Position numbers and translations under genes: made by a program | NCBI RefSeq assembly: GCF_022554085.1 | Contig: NZ_JAKFYR010000006.1 | Location: forward strand, 1-64,000 | Reading direction: 5' to 3' | Source of the DNA: Rhodococcus sp. CH91 | GTDB taxonomy: Bacteria > Actinomycetota > Actinomycetes > Mycobacteriales > Mycobacteriaceae | DNA length: 64,000 nt | The notes under the pieces: generated by a model | Seen by the model: the letters and a program-made list of their open reading frames with translations, nothing else | The model's database searches: none | What the model was told of the DNA's origin: nothing | Part shown: positions 58,154 to 64,000 of the stretch, piece after piece | How the letters are laid out: each line of letters opens with the position of its first letter | Numbering within the stretch: the stretch's first letter is position 1

Positions 58154-59475
58154 TGGGAGGCGTGCCAGAGATCCCTCGCAGAAGCTCGTCCCGCACCGCC
58201 AAACTCGCGAGTATTCCCTTGGGAATTGCGGGACGCGCAGCCGTCGGTTTCGGGCGACGGCTCGCCGGCGGAGACCGGGAGGAGATCGACGCCGAAATGA
58301 CGGCGAAGGCCGCCGAGCAGCTGTTCAGCGTGCTGGGCGAGCTCAAGGGCGGCGCGATGAAGTTCGGGCAGGCGCTGAGTGTGATGGAAGCCGCGGTTCC
58401 GGAGGAGTACGCCGAGCCGTACCGGGAAGCGCTGACCAAACTGCAGGCGGAGGCTCCTCCCCTGCCCGCACGGGCCGTGCACCGCGTTCTCGATCAGCAA
58501 CTCGGCACCAAGTGGCGTGAGCGGTTCCAGTCGTTCGACGACGTCCCGGTCGCCTCGGCGAGCATCGGCCAGGTGCATCGAGCCGTGTGGTCGGACGGGC
58601 GCGATGTCGCGGTGAAGGTCCAGTACCCCGGGGCCGACGAAGCGCTGCGCGCCGATCTGCGCACGCTCTCCCGTTTCGCCGGGGTGTTCGCGACACTGAT
58701 GCCGGGCGCCGACGTGCGCGCCCTGCTCGACGAACTGACCGAACGCACCGAGGAAGAACTCGACTACCGGATCGAAGCCGACAATCAGCGGGCCTTCGCG
58801 AAGGCCTTCGCCGACGACGACAAGTTCGTGATCCCACGAGTCGTTGCCAGCGCGCCGAAAGTCGTGGTGACCGAATGGCTTTCGGCTACCCCCTTATCGG
58901 TGATCATCGTCGGCGGTACACGGGAACAGCGCAACCGGGCCGGCGCCCTGCTCGCGGAGTTCCACTTCTGTTCGCCCGCACGTGCCGGCCTGCTCCACAG
59001 CGACCCGCATCCGGGAAATTTCATGCTTCTCGACGACGGGCGGCTCGGAATCATCGACTTCGGCGCGACCGCGGCGATGCCCGACGGCTTCCCTCCGGTG
59101 CTCGGCCGGATGGTCCGGCTCGCCGTGGACGAACGCTTCGACGAGCTCACCCAGCTCCTCTACGACAACAAGTTCGTTCTGCCCGGGCGCACGGTCACCG
59201 ACGAGGAGATCGCGAGTTACCTGCGGCCCTTCACCGATCCCATACACACCGAGTCCTTCCACTTCACCCGGTCGTGGCTCCAGCGGGTGGCGGGCACGGC
59301 CACGGATTTCACGAGCTCGACGTTCCGGACGGCCCGGGCCCTGAATCTGCCTCCCGAATACGCGAGCATCTTCCGTGTCCTGCTGGGATCGGTGGGTATC
59401 TGCGCGCAGCTCGACGCCGAGGCGCCCTACATGCGCATCCTGAGCGAGTGGCTGCCCGGCTTCCTCGAGGAGTGA
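58150..59475 (+). CDS. ABC1/UbiB-family atypical kinase
   Basis: 441 aa. The ABC1 signature KFGQALS (KxGQ helix), the nucleotide-binding lysine in AVKVQYPGA, the catalytic-loop HSDPHPGNF and the metal-binding IIDFGATA are all present. Family members are ATPases/kinases linked to isoprenoid lipid and quinone metabolism. ATG 58150 overlaps the upstream stop by four bases, so it is translated with the Ocin-ThiF-like gene. Rv3197 counterpart, upstream of whiB7 on the opposite strand. Confidence 0.93.
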   Translation: MMGGVPEIPRRSSSRTAKLASIPLGIAGRAAVGFGRRLAGGDREEIDAEMTAKAAEQLFSVLGELKGGAMKFGQALSVMEAAVPEEYAEPYREALTKLQAEAPPLPARAVHRVLDQQLGTKWRERFQSFDDVPVASASIGQVHRAVWSDGRDVAVKVQYPGADEALRADLRTLSRFAGVFATLMPGADVRALLDELTERTEEELDYRIEADNQRAFAKAFADDDKFVIPRVVASAPKVVVTEWLSATPLSVIIVGGTREQRNRAGALLAEFHFCSPARAGLLHSDPHPGNFMLLDDGRLGIIDFGATAAMPDGFPPVLGRMVRLAVDERFDELTQLLYDNKFVLPGRTVTDEEIASYLRPFTDPIHTESFHFTRSWLQRVAGTATDFTSSTFRTARALNLPPEYASIFRVLLGSVGICAQLDAEAPYMRILSEWLPGFLEE

Positions 59476-59487
59476 CGAAGCCGGGCA
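59453..59487. terminator. Hairpin between convergent ABC1 kinase and whiB7 genes
   Basis: TGCCCGGCTTC (59453-59463) pairs with GAAGCCGGGCA (59477-59487) across the ABC1 stop codon. It is placed to end both transcripts. Confidence 0.65.
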
Positions 59488-59493
59488 ACGGGT

Positions 59494-59838
59494 TCACACG
59501 CAGACCAGTTCCTTTCGGGGTTCCACCACCGGATGCTTCCGCGGTCGCCCTCGGGGCCTCTTCCGGGCCACCACGACGCCGCGGTCGATGATCTCCCCAC
59601 CCCATACACCCCACGGCTCCTCCCGTTCGAGCGCCGCAGCCAGACACCGGGCCCGCACCGGACAGCCCGCGCACAGCGTCTTGGCGTACTCGAGTTCCCC
59701 CGGGGTCTCGGCGAACCACAGGTCGGGATCGTTGTCGTGGCACGGCAGAACGTTCTTGCCGGGGCGCGACGGGCTGTGACCATGCTCCTCGATTCCTTCC
59801 CTGCGCCTCGACGGGATCGACAGGTTTTCGCTCGGCAC
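59494..59838 (-). CDS. whiB7: Redox-responsive antibiotic-resistance regulator WhiB7
   Basis: 114-aa iron-sulfur transcription factor. Cluster cysteines are Cys33, Cys56, Cys59 and Cys65 (CAGCPVRARC), the turn is GVWGG (77-81), and the C-terminal AT-hook is RGRP (96-99) in KRPRGRPRK. WhiB7 binds the principal sigma factor and activates intrinsic drug-resistance genes and itself. GTG 59838 follows AAAGGAG at 6 bases. Expression is controlled by the long leader annotated separately. Position between the ABC1 gene and uvrD2 matches Rv3197A, except for an inserted VOC gene. Confidence 0.97.
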   Translation of the reverse strand: MPSENLSIPSRRREGIEEHGHSPSRPGKNVLPCHDNDPDLWFAETPGELEYAKTLCAGCPVRARCLAAALEREEPWGVWGGEIIDRGVVVARKRPRGRPRKHPVVEPRKELVCV

Positions 59839-59887
59839 GTGAGCTCCTTTGCTGGTTCGTTCGAAATGCGATGCGAACCCGGGCCGG

Positions 59888-59928
59888 AAAGAGAAAGGCC
59901 ACGGTCCGCTGGGCGGGGTCCGTGGCCT
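59888..59928 (-). terminator. Attenuator terminator in the whiB7 leader
   Basis: On the whiB7 strand AGGCCACGG pairs with CCGTGGCCT (9 bp) and is followed by TTCTCTTTC, a U-rich tract. It lies 50 bases before the whiB7 start. Its 5' arm can alternatively pair with TCCGTGGCC inside the upstream reading frame (59975-59983), giving mutually exclusive structures. Confidence 0.85.
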
Positions 59929-59944
59929 GGAAGGAACGAAACGT

Positions 59945-60103
59945 CTAGCGGGAGAAACTCCTCGGCTGACGTCCGGCCACGGACGAGACGGCGGCGGCGT
60001 GCACACGACGGCGTGCACGCGGCGCGGCTGCCGCTGCGGCAGCAACCACAGGTGTTGCGACGCGAGGGGCCACTGCCGTTGCGAAGGCGTCGAAACCGAG
60101 CAT
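59945..60103 (-). CDS. whiB7 leader upstream ORF (uORF)
   Basis: 52 codons, beginning MLGFDAFATAVAPR and ending QPRSFSR then TAG, Ala- and Arg-rich with seven consecutive Ala codons (21-27). A GAGG lies before the ATG. The stop is 16 bases from the terminator stem, so a ribosome stalled near the end would block formation of the terminator or its competitor. In mycobacteria and Streptomyces such uORFs couple ribosome inhibition to whiB7 expression; the peptide itself need not be functional. Confidence 0.75.
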   Translation of the reverse strand: MLGFDAFATAVAPRVATPVVAAAAAAAPRARRRVHAAAVSSVAGRQPRSFSR

Positions 60104-60160
60104 CGGGGCCACCTCACTTTCTCGTCGCGCACGGAACCGTCTCCCGTGACATCGTCAGCC

Positions 60161-60200
60161 AGCCTAGTTTCGCGGGCACGATCCGCACAAGTGATTTTCT
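60161..60200 (-). promoter_or_regulatory. whiB7 promoter with AT-rich WhiB7-binding element
   Basis: On the whiB7 strand AGAAAAT (60194-60200) lies just upstream of a -35-like TTGTGC (60185-60190), then 18 bases, then a -10-like TAGGCT (60161-60166). WhiB7-dependent promoters carry a short AT-rich element immediately before the -35, bound by the AT-hook. The transcript would have a leader of about 310 bases. Confidence 0.65.
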
Positions 60201-60250
60201 ACCTGCGGTTTCGTGTCGCTCATCGGGTGCCGGGACTACAGTCGGAAGGC

Positions 60251-60610
60251 ATGGCACTCGCGACCACGAGATTCCTCCCTGTGCTCGACTGCCCCGATCC
60301 GCGTGCACTCGCCGAGTTCTACCGCAGGCTGCTCGGGTGGACGATCACCGACGACCGGGAGGAGTGGGTCGAACTCGCCCGGGACGACACGACCGCGATC
60401 GCCTTCCAGCGCGACCCCGACTTCACACCGCGCCACTGGCCCGCCGACGGAGTGCACGCCCACCTCGACTTCGAGGTGCCGGATCTCGACGAGGCCGAGC
60501 GGATCGTGCTCGGTCTCGATGCGCTGCGCGCCGACGACGGATCGACCACCGGCACCTTCCGGGTGTTCCGCGATCCGGCCGGGCACTATTTCTGCCTGTG
60601 CGCGTGCTGA
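60251..60610 (+). CDS. VOC-fold (glyoxalase-like) protein
   Basis: 119-aa single-module protein of the glyoxalase/bleomycin-resistance superfamily. The N-terminal LDCPDPRALAEFYRRLLGW and the C-terminal FRVFRDPAGHYFCLC are typical of PF18029-type domains. No substrate is evident. The ATG lies about 51 bases from the whiB7 AT-rich element on the opposite strand, so the two genes share a divergent promoter region and this gene could be a WhiB7-linked resistance function; that is inference. Confidence 0.82.
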   Translation: MALATTRFLPVLDCPDPRALAEFYRRLLGWTITDDREEWVELARDDTTAIAFQRDPDFTPRHWPADGVHAHLDFEVPDLDEAERIVLGLDALRADDGSTTGTFRVFRDPAGHYFCLCAC

Positions 60611-60635
60611 ACTCCGCCCCGGACGACGATCCTTC

Positions 60636-62780
60636 TCAGAGATCCAACGTGTCGACGGTGCGCTCGCCACGCACGAGTGCGAGCACATCCGCCCCGTACT
60701 GCTCGAGTTTCTTCGCCCCGATCCCCGGGATGGCCACCAGTGCACGGTCGTCGCGCGGTTGCTGCTCGGCGATCGCGACGAGAGTGTTGTCGCTGAAGAC
60801 CACGTAGGCGGGCACTTTCATCTCCTTGGACCGCTCCCGGCGCCATTCCTTGAGCGCGACGAGAAGGTTCTCGTCGAGATCCGACGGGCAGCCCTCGCAG
60901 CGGCCGAGCATCGTCGACGTGGTGCCCATGAGCGGTCTGCCGCAGACGCGGCACTGGGGCCGTTTCTTCCGCGGCGCCGCGGGCTCGGCGATCTTCGAGG
61001 CGGGAGAGCTGTCCGGGATCAGGCCGTGGAGGAACCGGGAGCGGCGGCGCGAGCGGCGACCCCCTGCGGTCCGTGACAGGGCCCACGACAGGTGCAGATG
61101 GACCCGGGCACGGGTGACGCCGACGTAGAGCAGGCGGCGTTCCTCCTCGATACCGGCCTCGTCGGGAGGGGTGTCCTTGTCTCCGGTGACATGCGTGATC
61201 GGCAGGGTCCCGTCGGTGAGCCCGACCAGGAAGACGGCATCCCATTCGAGCCCTTTCGCCGCGTGCAGCGACGCGAGCGTCACACCCTGGACCGTCGGAG
61301 GCTGACGTGCCTCCGCCCGCGCCGCGAGATCGCGCAGCAGGCCGTCGAGAGCGAGCCCCGGCTCGTGCTCGAGCAATTCCTCGGTGAGTTGCACGAGAGC
61401 GACGAGCGAGGCCCACCGCTCGCGGGCCTGGGTGCCCACCGGCTCGGTGTCGGTCAGGCCGAGGGGAACGAGCGTCGCCCGGACGAGGGAGAGCAGACCG
61501 GAACCGCGGTCGGCACCGTCCGGAAGGTCGTCGCGCGCACCGGCCTGACGGAGCGCGTTGACCGCCTGCCGCACTTCCGCGCGGTTGAAGAAGCCTTCTC
61601 CGCCACGCACCTGGTACGGGATTCCCGCCTCGGTGAAAGCCTGTTCGTAGGCCTCGGATTGGGCGTTGATGCGGTAGAGCACCGCGATCTCGGCGGCGGG
61701 TACACCGGTGCCCATCAGTTTCGCGACGGCCTTCGCAACGGCCTGCGCCTCCGCCGGCTCGTCGTCGAACTCGGCGAAGGTCGGCTCCGGTCCGGGCGGA
61801 CGCTGGCCGACGAGCTTCAGACGTGTTCCGGCGATCCGGCCCCGGGCGGCGCCGATCACCCGGTTGGCGAGATCGACCACCTGGGGGGTGGATCGGTAGT
61901 CGCGCTCGAGGCGCACGACGGTGGCGTCGGGGAACCGGCGGGAGAAGTCGAGCAGATGTTTCGGGGTGGCTCCGGTGAACGAATAGATGGTCTGGTTGGC
62001 GTCGCCGACGACGGTGAGGTCGTCGCGGTCGCCGAGCCACGCGTCGAGCACACGCTGCTGCAGCGGCGTGACGTCCTGATACTCGTCGACGACGAAGCAG
62101 CGGTATCGGTCGCGGAACTCCTCCGCCACGGCGAGGTTGTCCTCGAGTGCTGCGGCGGTGTGCAGCAACAGATCGTCGAAGTCGAGATACATCCCGTCGC
62201 CCGAGCGGTTCTTGAGCTGCTCGTACGTCGCGTACACATGGGAGATCCGTTCCGGATCGGCCGGCGGGGTACGGCGGGCCCGGGCCGCCGCGGCCGGATA
62301 GTCCTCCGGGGCGACGAGGGTGCCCTTCGACCATTCGATCTCCGACAGCAGATCGCGCACGGTGTCGGTGTCGGTCGCGAAGCCGCACCGGCCCGCGGCC
62401 TGGGAGACGGCCGCGAACTTGCGGTCGAGCAGCTGCCACGGCGTGTCGCCGACGACCCGCGGCCAGAAATAGCGCAACTGCCGCAACGCAGCCGCGTGGA
62501 AGGTACGTGCCTGCACCTGTGATCCGTCGCCACCGATGCCGAGTTCACGCAGCCGCGATCGCATCTCACCTGCGGCACGAGCGGTGAACGTCACGGCGAG
62601 GACCTGACTTGCCGAGACGTGCCCAGCGGAGACGAGATGCGCGATCCGGCGGGTGATCGTCCGGGTCTTGCCGGTGCCGGCACCGGCGAGCACGCAGACC
62701 GGTCCTCGGGGGGCGAGTACTGCAGCTGCCTGCTCCGGGTCGAGACCGTCCACCACATCCGCACACATGGCCTCCATCAT
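60636..62780 (-). CDS. uvrD2: UvrD2-type DNA helicase with HRDC domain
   Basis: About 714-aa superfamily 1A helicase. Walker [45 protein letters not shown] and [15 protein letters not shown] are visible. A tetracysteine motif (CRVCGRPL ... CEGC) precedes a C-terminal HRDC domain ([29 protein letters not shown]), the layout of mycobacterial UvrD2. Start chosen at ATG 62780; ATG 62777 and 62768 are also possible, with GGAGG between them. Confidence 0.94.
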   Translation of the reverse strand: MMEAMCADVVDGLDPEQAAAVLAPRGPVCVLAGAGTGKTRTITRRIAHLVSAGHVSASQVLAVTFTARAAGEMRSRLRELGIGGDGSQVQARTFHAAALRQLRYFWPRVVGDTPWQLLDRKFAAVSQAAGRCGFATDTDTVRDLLSEIEWSKGTLVAPEDYPAAAARARRTPPADPERISHVYATYEQLKNRSGDGMYLDFDDLLLHTAAALEDNLAVAEEFRDRYRCFVVDEYQDVTPLQQRVLDAWLGDRDDLTVVGDANQTIYSFTGATPKHLLDFSRRFPDATVVRLERDYRSTPQVVDLANRVIGAARGRIAGTRLKLVGQRPPGPEPTFAEFDDEPAEAQAVAKAVAKLMGTGVPAAEIAVLYRINAQSEAYEQAFTEAGIPYQVRGGEGFFNRAEVRQAVNALRQAGARDDLPDGADRGSGLLSLVRATLVPLGLTDTEPVGTQARERWASLVALVQLTEELLEHEPGLALDGLLRDLAARAEARQPPTVQGVTLASLHAAKGLEWDAVFLVGLTDGTLPITHVTGDKDTPPDEAGIEEERRLLYVGVTRARVHLHLSWALSRTAGGRRSRRRSRFLHGLIPDSSPASKIAEPAAPRKKRPQCRVCGRPLMGTTSTMLGRCEGCPSDLDENLLVALKEWRRERSKEMKVPAYVVFSDNTLVAIAEQQPRDDRALVAIPGIGAKKLEQYGADVLALVRGERTVDTLDL

Positions 62781-62887
62781 GACAGCGGCCGCCGACAGCG
62801 CAGTCCACCGGCAGCACAAGCGGTGTGGCGTCGGACACGCCCGACCCGGTGTGGAACACGGGAGGCGGCTGTGATGTTGTCTCAGAC

Positions 62888-63142
62888 ATGACGACCACCG
62901 ACTCGCCTGCTCTGACCGTGTACTCCACCAGCTGGTGCGGATACTGCAGGCGGCTGAAGAAGCAGCTCGACGAGAACGGCATCGGGTACACCGAGATCGA
63001 CATCGAATCGGATCCGGCCGCCGCCGAATTCGTCGGAAGCGTCAACAACGGCAACCACGTGGTGCCCACCGTCAAGTACGCCGACGGCAGCACCGCCACC
63101 AATCCCCCGCTGGCCGAGGTCAAGCGCGCACTGGGTCTGTGA
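62888..63142 (+). CDS. mrx1: Mycoredoxin (glutaredoxin-like)
   Basis: 84-aa thioredoxin-fold protein with active site Cys17-Gly-Tyr-Cys20 (WCGYC) and the [16 protein letters not shown] loop. Mycoredoxins reduce mycothiol mixed disulfides with mycothiol and its reductase. ATG 62888 gives the normal N-terminus; an upstream extension is not supported. It lies divergent from uvrD2 and convergent with nudC, as Rv3198A. Confidence 0.93.
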   Translation: MTTTDSPALTVYSTSWCGYCRRLKKQLDENGIGYTEIDIESDPAAAEFVGSVNNGNHVVPTVKYADGSTATNPPLAEVKRALGL

Positions 63143-63193
63143 TCCGGTAGATCGTTCCGGGAGGCCGGTCGCGTTCGTCGCGGCCGGCCTCGC

Positions 63194-64000
63194 TCATTCC
63201 TTCGCCCAGCCCTCGAGCATGCCGCGTGCGATCGAGATCGATCCGGGCAGCAGCAGCGGAACGTCCTCGGCCGAGGCCCAGTCGCCCGTCGCCAGTGCCG
63301 CGCGGACCTCCTCGCGCGTGAACCAGCGCGCCTCGGTGATCTCACCGTCCCGGAAGTCCAATGCCTGGCCGGGATCGGCGACCGCTGCGAAACCGAGCAT
63401 CAGAGATCGCGGGAAGGGCCACGGCTGGCTGCCGAGATACCGCACATCCCGCACATCGACCCCGACCTCCTCGCGGATCTCGCGGACGACACACGATTCG
63501 AGCGACTCGCCCGCTTCGACGAAGCCCGCGAGTACGGAGAAGCGCCGCTCGGGCCAGACCGGTTGCCGGGCGAGCAGGACGCGGTCGTGTCCGTCGTGCA
63601 CCAGGCAGATGACGGCCGGATCGGTGCGGGGGAACTCCTCGTGCCCCGTCTCGGTACTGATCCGCGACCAGCCCGAGATCGTCGAGTGGGTGGGCGAGCC
63701 GTCGACCGCGCTGTATCCGGCGTTGTCGTGCCAGTTCAGCAGGGCGACGGCACTGACCATCAGGTCGGCGTCGGCATCGTCGAGATGCTCGCCCACACGC
63801 CGGAGGTCGGCCACCGTCCCGGTCTGTGCGAGTACCCGAGCCGCCCAGACGTGATGTCCGTCCCGGATGCCGAGGAAGACCGCGCCGGGCACCGGTTCGG
63901 CACCGAGATCGGCTGCCTCGCCGAGCACCAGCGCCCCGTCGGACACGCGGACCTGATTGCGCCGATCGACCCGCAACAACTTCGCAGCGGCCCATCCGGC
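63194..64000 (-). CDS. nudC: NAD(+)/NADH diphosphatase NudC (3' part; start beyond window)
   Basis: Nudix enzyme hydrolysing NAD(H) and possibly removing NAD caps from RNA. The Nudix box GFVEAGESLESCVVREIREEVGV is followed by SQPWPFPRSLMLGF, the NudC-specific sequence. The frame stays open to the right edge, including AGWAAAKLLRVD, so the gene continues past 64000. The segment where many NudC proteins have a four-cysteine zinc ribbon contains no cysteines here (NWHDNAGYSAVDGSPTHS). Confidence 0.94.
   Translation of the reverse strand, partial: AGWAAAKLLRVDRRNQVRVSDGALVLGEAADLGAEPVPGAVFLGIRDGHHVWAARVLAQTGTVADLRRVGEHLDDADADLMVSAVALLNWHDNAGYSAVDGSPTHSTISGWSRISTETGHEEFPRTDPAVICLVHDGHDRVLLARQPVWPERRFSVLAGFVEAGESLESCVVREIREEVGVDVRDVRYLGSQPWPFPRSLMLGFAAVADPGQALDFRDGEITEARWFTREEVRAALATGDWASAEDVPLLLPGSISIARGMLEGWAKE

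Overview
The window is GC-rich, densely coded chromosomal DNA from a mycolic-acid actinobacterium, most likely Rhodococcus or a close relative (inference). The signs are mycothiol-linked redox genes (mscR, a CGYC mycoredoxin), a WhiB7 regulator with an AT-hook, IdeR/DtxR-type iron boxes, class Ib ribonucleotide reductase, and gene orders that I recall from Mycobacterium tuberculosis. Those orders are ctaD-fecB-nrdFEIH, smpB-ftsX-ftsE-mscS-prfB, hisN-fadE24-fadE23, and UPF0182 through nudC. I see no prophage, insertion sequence, CRISPR array or replication origin; this is core chromosome with small accessory pieces.

Layout. 1-7.3 kb: 5' part of ctaD, a fecB-like lipoprotein, a Nudix hydrolase, then nrdHIEF on the minus strand behind a candidate NrdR box pair. 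7.6-11.4 kb: a three-subunit molybdenum hydroxylase of PaoABC type. 11.5-16.5 kb: an iron-boxed siderophore-binding lipoprotein, an FMN reductase with a divergent TetR gene, two META-domain lipoproteins, a nucleosidase and a small-molecule kinase. 16.5-21.4 kb: nadE and a molybdenum cofactor cluster (moaD, moaA, moeA, a moaC-mogA fusion, moaE). 21.6-26 kb: DEAD-box helicase, CobW-type GTPase, and the MBL hydrolase/mscR pair. 26-33 kb: cutinase-like esterase, an ATPase-LuxR regulator, an acyl-CoA-ligase-like protein with a damaged P-loop, and an iron-boxed siderophore-reductase/methyltransferase fusion. 32.9-33.3 kb: three identical tRNA-Ala genes. 33.4-38.7 kb: DsbA-like/MauE-like pair, MFS transporter, pgm, a gene-free stretch and tmRNA. 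38.9-45.9 kb: flavin/F420 enzyme, EamA transporter, smpB, ftsX, ftsE, mscS, prfB, hisN. 46-50.6 kb: two acyl-CoA dehydrogenases, an acyl-CoA synthetase, initiator tRNA. 50.8-64 kb: UPF0182, PDZ-Lon-like protease, zinc metalloprotease-like protein, Ocin-ThiF-like protein, ABC1 kinase, whiB7 with its leader, a VOC protein, uvrD2, mycoredoxin and the 3' part of nudC.

How the genes work together. The molybdenum cofactor cluster lies a few kilobases from the molybdenum enzyme it could serve. NrdH, NrdI, NrdE and NrdF form one deoxynucleotide pathway. Two separate loci carry iron boxes, one before a substrate-binding lipoprotein and one before a siderophore-interacting reductase. MscR and the neighbouring MBL protein handle mycothiol-bound formaldehyde or nitric oxide adducts. 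SmpB and tmRNA sit about 2 kb apart.

The best regulatory find is the whiB7 leader: an AT-rich promoter, a 52-codon upstream reading frame, and a U-tracted terminator whose 5' arm can instead pair with the end of that reading frame. All calls come from reading sequence and recalled family knowledge; no search or folding program was run.
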